Positions 61,610 to 64,000 of a DNA stretch of 64,000 nt are shown here, piece by piece. The notes under the pieces were generated by a model. That model ran no database searches and was not told where the DNA came from. It worked only from the letters and a program-made list of their open reading frames with translations. Source of the DNA: Labilibaculum sp. Its GTDB lineage: Bacteria > Bacteroidota > Bacteroidia > Bacteroidales > Marinifilaceae. Location: NCBI GenBank assembly GCA_016342745.1, contig JAEINT010000013.1, positions 62,001-126,000 on the forward strand, written 5' to 3'. Position 1 is the first letter of the stretch, and every line of letters begins with the position of its first letter. The translations under genes were made by a program, and so were the position numbers.

Positions 61610-62032
61610 TTATTTAATTCGGAGCAAATAAACGAGAACAATGGAAAGTAGATTTCCGATTCCTGTCATTAAAATATCAAAATAGTCTATTGGGAAGCCC
61701 ATAAAATATTGAATAAGTTCCCAAAGTGTCAAGCCAAAAAACGAAAATGCAAAAGCAAATATAATTCTTTTCATTATTGAATTTTCATTGTTGTAAAAAG
61801 CTCTGAAATAAACAAATGCGATTACAAATAAGCCAGATCCAGCAAAAAGATTAGGCAATGTGCCTTGCAGAAAATCGAAAGTATCAGACAGGTGAAGGTG
61901 TTTTGGTCTTATAATGGTTTTTATAATTATTACGCCAAAAAATGATAAAATCGCCCAATAGGATAAGACTCTCATTTTAGGTTTTTCTTTCCTTTCTTTA
62001 TCAATCTCGTATTTTATATTTTTAAAATTCAT
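61610..62032 (-). CDS. Hypothetical four-helix membrane protein
   Basis: The 140-aa protein has a charged N-terminus and four membrane helices: YWAILSFFGVIIIKTII, LPNLFAGSGLFVIAFVYF, IIFAFAFSFFGLTLWELIQY and DILMTGIGNLLSIVLVYLL. The order of a loop with FDFLQGTLPNLFAG and then ELIQYF/DxxD is reminiscent of VanZ-like or DUF2809-type proteins, but no assignment is made. It lies 6 bp after the methyltransferase gene on the same strand, so the two are likely co-transcribed. Confidence 0.68.
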   Translation of the reverse strand: MNFKNIKYEIDKERKEKPKMRVLSYWAILSFFGVIIIKTIIRPKHLHLSDTFDFLQGTLPNLFAGSGLFVIAFVYFRAFYNNENSIMKRIIFAFAFSFFGLTLWELIQYFMGFPIDYFDILMTGIGNLLSIVLVYLLRIK

Positions 62033-62038
62033 CGATAC

Positions 62039-62986
62039 TTAATTATTCTTTTCGCAAACCCAGATCTTTCTAGTGAATTTTGCCTTTCCCATTTTCTTAA
62101 TACTGCAATAATCTGATATTTTAAATCCTGTGTTGCTGATTAAGTTGGTAATGTCTGAAGTGGAGACAATTACAAGTCGATCTGTGATTTTTGCTGTTGA
62201 CTCAATAATGTGCAAAATACTATCATCATTTGCATAGCTGAACAAATTGTATGGCAAATCGATTATGGCAGTCTCATACCTTGTGCTAATGTCTTTTATA
62301 TCGGAGTGATATACATTTGCCGTATAATTGAAATGAGAAAGATTTTCTTGTGCATGATTATATATTTTCTCGTTAATGTCGCACCCCTCAATGTTATTTC
62401 CTGCAAAACAGGCCTCTAACATTATTGTACCAACACCACAACAAGCATCTAGCAGTTTACTCTCTTTGTTTGTCTTTGCTGCAATGTTAACAAGCGCTTT
62501 GGCGACATGCATGCTTATTGAGTTACTGTATGAGCATGGTTTTTGCTTGTGTTTATGCCAGTCGAAATTGTCTTTAATTAAATTGCCAAAGTACCAAATA
62601 CCCTCGTAATAGCACAAAGCATAGGTTATGGTTGGGTTATAATAATCGGGAATACCTTCAATGCTGTAGCCTATATCTTTTAGTTTTTTAAGCCTCTCAG
62701 TATACTCTGTTGTATCACCATCTAAAACGATATATTCAACTTTGAAACCTTCAATGCAAATACTCTCTTTTTTGATTTCATTTATTAAGGCAGAATAATC
62801 CTCAGAAAATGAAATAATATCAAGTCTACTTTTAATGAAAGCACTACTTGAAGGTTCTACTTTAATATCTGAAAAAAGAAGTTTATTTTTTTCTTCCTTA
62901 TTGAAAATGTATCTCGATTCGAGCTTGCATAATTCATTTTCATTAAGGTCATAACTAAAGGAGTAGATATACTTGTTCTGATGCAT
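62039..62986 (-). CDS. TRM11/TrmG10-like SAM-dependent RNA methyltransferase
   Basis: From the ATG at 62986 (an earlier in-frame ATG at 63007 adds seven residues), the ~315-aa protein has an N-terminal THUMP-like region of ~145 residues and a C-terminal Rossmann methyltransferase: LLDACCGVGTIMLEACFAGN (motif I), IEGCDINEKIYNHAQENLSH, and AIIDLPYNLFSY, a variant of the DPPY motif of N2-guanine/N6-adenine methylases. A modified tRNA guanine is the likely target by family analogy, but the substrate is unproven. Confidence 0.78.
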   Translation of the reverse strand: MHQNKYIYSFSYDLNENELCKLESRYIFNKEEKNKLLFSDIKVEPSSSAFIKSRLDIISFSEDYSALINEIKKESICIEGFKVEYIVLDGDTTEYTERLKKLKDIGYSIEGIPDYYNPTITYALCYYEGIWYFGNLIKDNFDWHKHKQKPCSYSNSISMHVAKALVNIAAKTNKESKLLDACCGVGTIMLEACFAGNNIEGCDINEKIYNHAQENLSHFNYTANVYHSDIKDISTRYETAIIDLPYNLFSYANDDSILHIIESTAKITDRLVIVSTSDITNLISNTGFKISDYCSIKKMGKAKFTRKIWVCEKNN

Positions 62987-63206
62987 ATTTTTTGATTTTA
63001 AATGCAAAGGTAATTTTATTAAAAGCAGATTGCTTTTTTTCTAACAAAAGTTTAGTCGCTTCTATTAGTTTTCTCTATAGTCTGCTTACATTTTTGCGAG
63101 TAGTTATTCCATATCCAATACGAGAATATTCTACTCATTTAATTAATGACTTATTGTATCATTTTCTTGCAAATAAAATTTCGATATCTGAACTGAAATA
63201 GACAAC

Positions 63207-63959
63207 TTATTGACAAACAAATATCTGTTTTTCGGAATTATCATTAAATGCTTTTTCTTCAAAATCTCCAAACTTATGAATAATATTAAAACCATTCCAT
63301 TCCAGGTATGAATCTAATTCTTGAGGGAAAAATAGTCTCATATCCAAATTTTGAATAGAATTAAACTCACCATTTATAAAATAATGCCATTCTATGAGGT
63401 TAATTTGAGTTTTATTTTCATATCGCATTATCTGCTTTATCAATATTTCTCTTCCATCCTTGCTTGTATATTCAGCTATTTCTTTTTGTTCTTTTTCACC
63501 TTCAACGATAAATTGAATATTTGGGTTAAAGCAATCTAAAAGAAATAATCCTCCTTCTTTGAGATGATTTTTCACAACATTAAATGCCTTAAATAAATCT
63601 TCATTTTTGTATAAATGATGGATTGAATTAAATGGAATAAAAATAAGGTCGTATTTTTCCGGTAAATCTAAAGTTCTAATATCTGCTTCAATAAATTCTA
63701 TCTTTACTCCTTCTTCGGAAGCTTTTACTTTTGCCTGTTCAAGCATTGAAGAAGTGTAATCTACACCACAGATATCATATCCAGCCTTTGCAATTGGAAT
63801 AGTAAGCCTACCTGTGCCACAGCAAAGTTCAAGTATACAGGCATCCTTATTTTTTGGCAGCCACCGCTTGTAAAATTCCAAATCAGCTAGGTTGGTATTC
63901 ATTCCATCATAAATATTCGCATCATAAATTAAATCACCAACTTTATAATTACTTTCCAT
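63207..63959 (-). CDS. Class I SAM-dependent methyltransferase
   Basis: The ATG at 63959 has GGAG 8 bases upstream; a TTG at 63971 is less likely. The ~250-aa protein has motif I ACILELCCGTGRLTIPIAKA, motif II ICGVDYTSSMLEQAK, the acidic loop IEFIEADIRTLDLPEKYDLI, and FIPFNSIHHLYKNEDLFKAF. It resembles small-molecule methyltransferases of the Methyltransf_25 type. The substrate is unknown. It reads away from the window end. Confidence 0.85.
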   Translation of the reverse strand: MESNYKVGDLIYDANIYDGMNTNLADLEFYKRWLPKNKDACILELCCGTGRLTIPIAKAGYDICGVDYTSSMLEQAKVKASEEGVKIEFIEADIRTLDLPEKYDLIFIPFNSIHHLYKNEDLFKAFNVVKNHLKEGGLFLLDCFNPNIQFIVEGEKEQKEIAEYTSKDGREILIKQIMRYENKTQINLIEWHYFINGEFNSIQNLDMRLFFPQELDSYLEWNGFNIIHKFGDFEEKAFNDNSEKQIFVCQ

Positions 63960-64000
63960 ATTTTTCTCCAAAATCTATTGATTATTTTACCAGAACTTCA

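Overview
The window looks like chromosome from a marine, probably facultatively or strictly anaerobic member of the Bacteroidota, most likely near the Marinilabiliales/Marinifilaceae. This is inferred from low GC, a near-consensus Bacteroidota promoter (TTTG, 19 nt, TAnnTTTG) before arsR, an outer-membrane beta-barrel receptor with a carboxypeptidase-regulatory plug extension, many hybrid-looking periplasmic sensor kinases, a GH16 enzyme of the agar/carrageenan-active type, and a cobalt-early (anaerobic type) cobalamin operon. No rRNA, tRNA, phage or CRISPR was found.

Layout. 1-4.8 kb: a LysR regulator (cut by the left edge) divergent from a DJ-1/PfpI protein and a YqhD-type aldehyde reductase, then an arsR-arsC-acr3 arsenic operon. 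4.9-9.4 kb: a sensor kinase with an ABC-type periplasmic binding domain, and a separate kinase/OmpR-type regulator pair. 9.4-16.2 kb: a block bounded by inverted copies of a noncoding repeat, holding a small secreted protein and two tandem secreted proteins made only of GH2-type beta-sandwich modules; then an envelope protein with four 180-bp tandem repeats, and a GH16 lipoprotein. 16.2-24.7 kb: an accessory-looking stretch of lipoproteins, a TPR protein, an M48 peptidase, a broken gene, cassette-like junction motifs, and a REP-associated tyrosine transposase (RAYT) with four REP-like palindromes, one of them inside the transposase gene itself. 25-44.8 kb: mostly ordinary housekeeping and envelope genes (SIMPL protein, PlsC, patatin, outer-membrane receptor, endonuclease IV, TauE, MarC, MsrB, hydrolases, RarD, acyl-CoA ligase) with several orphan histidine kinases.

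45.0-57.3 kb is the most coherent system: a cobalamin riboswitch followed by seven genes that between them carry all enzymes from uroporphyrinogen III to cobyrinic acid (SUMT, CbiX, CbiL, CbiH-CbiC, CbiE-CbiT, CbiG-CbiF, CbiJ-CbiD; four of the seven are fusions) and then the CbiMNQO cobalt importer. The cobaltochelatase has a His-rich tail that may hold the imported metal. Interspersed repeats break the operon in at least two places. 57.3-64 kb: a glycosyltransferase, MazG, a ClC-type antiporter whose motifs resemble the fluoride-specific CLC-F branch translationally coupled to a DUF190-like protein, and two methyltransferases.

Most of the window is recognisable biology. The observations I would look at first are the REP palindrome inside the RAYT reading frame with a decayed partial copy just upstream, the CLC-F/DUF190 pair, the junction motif repeated after single accessory genes, the repeat-bounded GH2-sandwich block, and the repeat-rich envelope protein.
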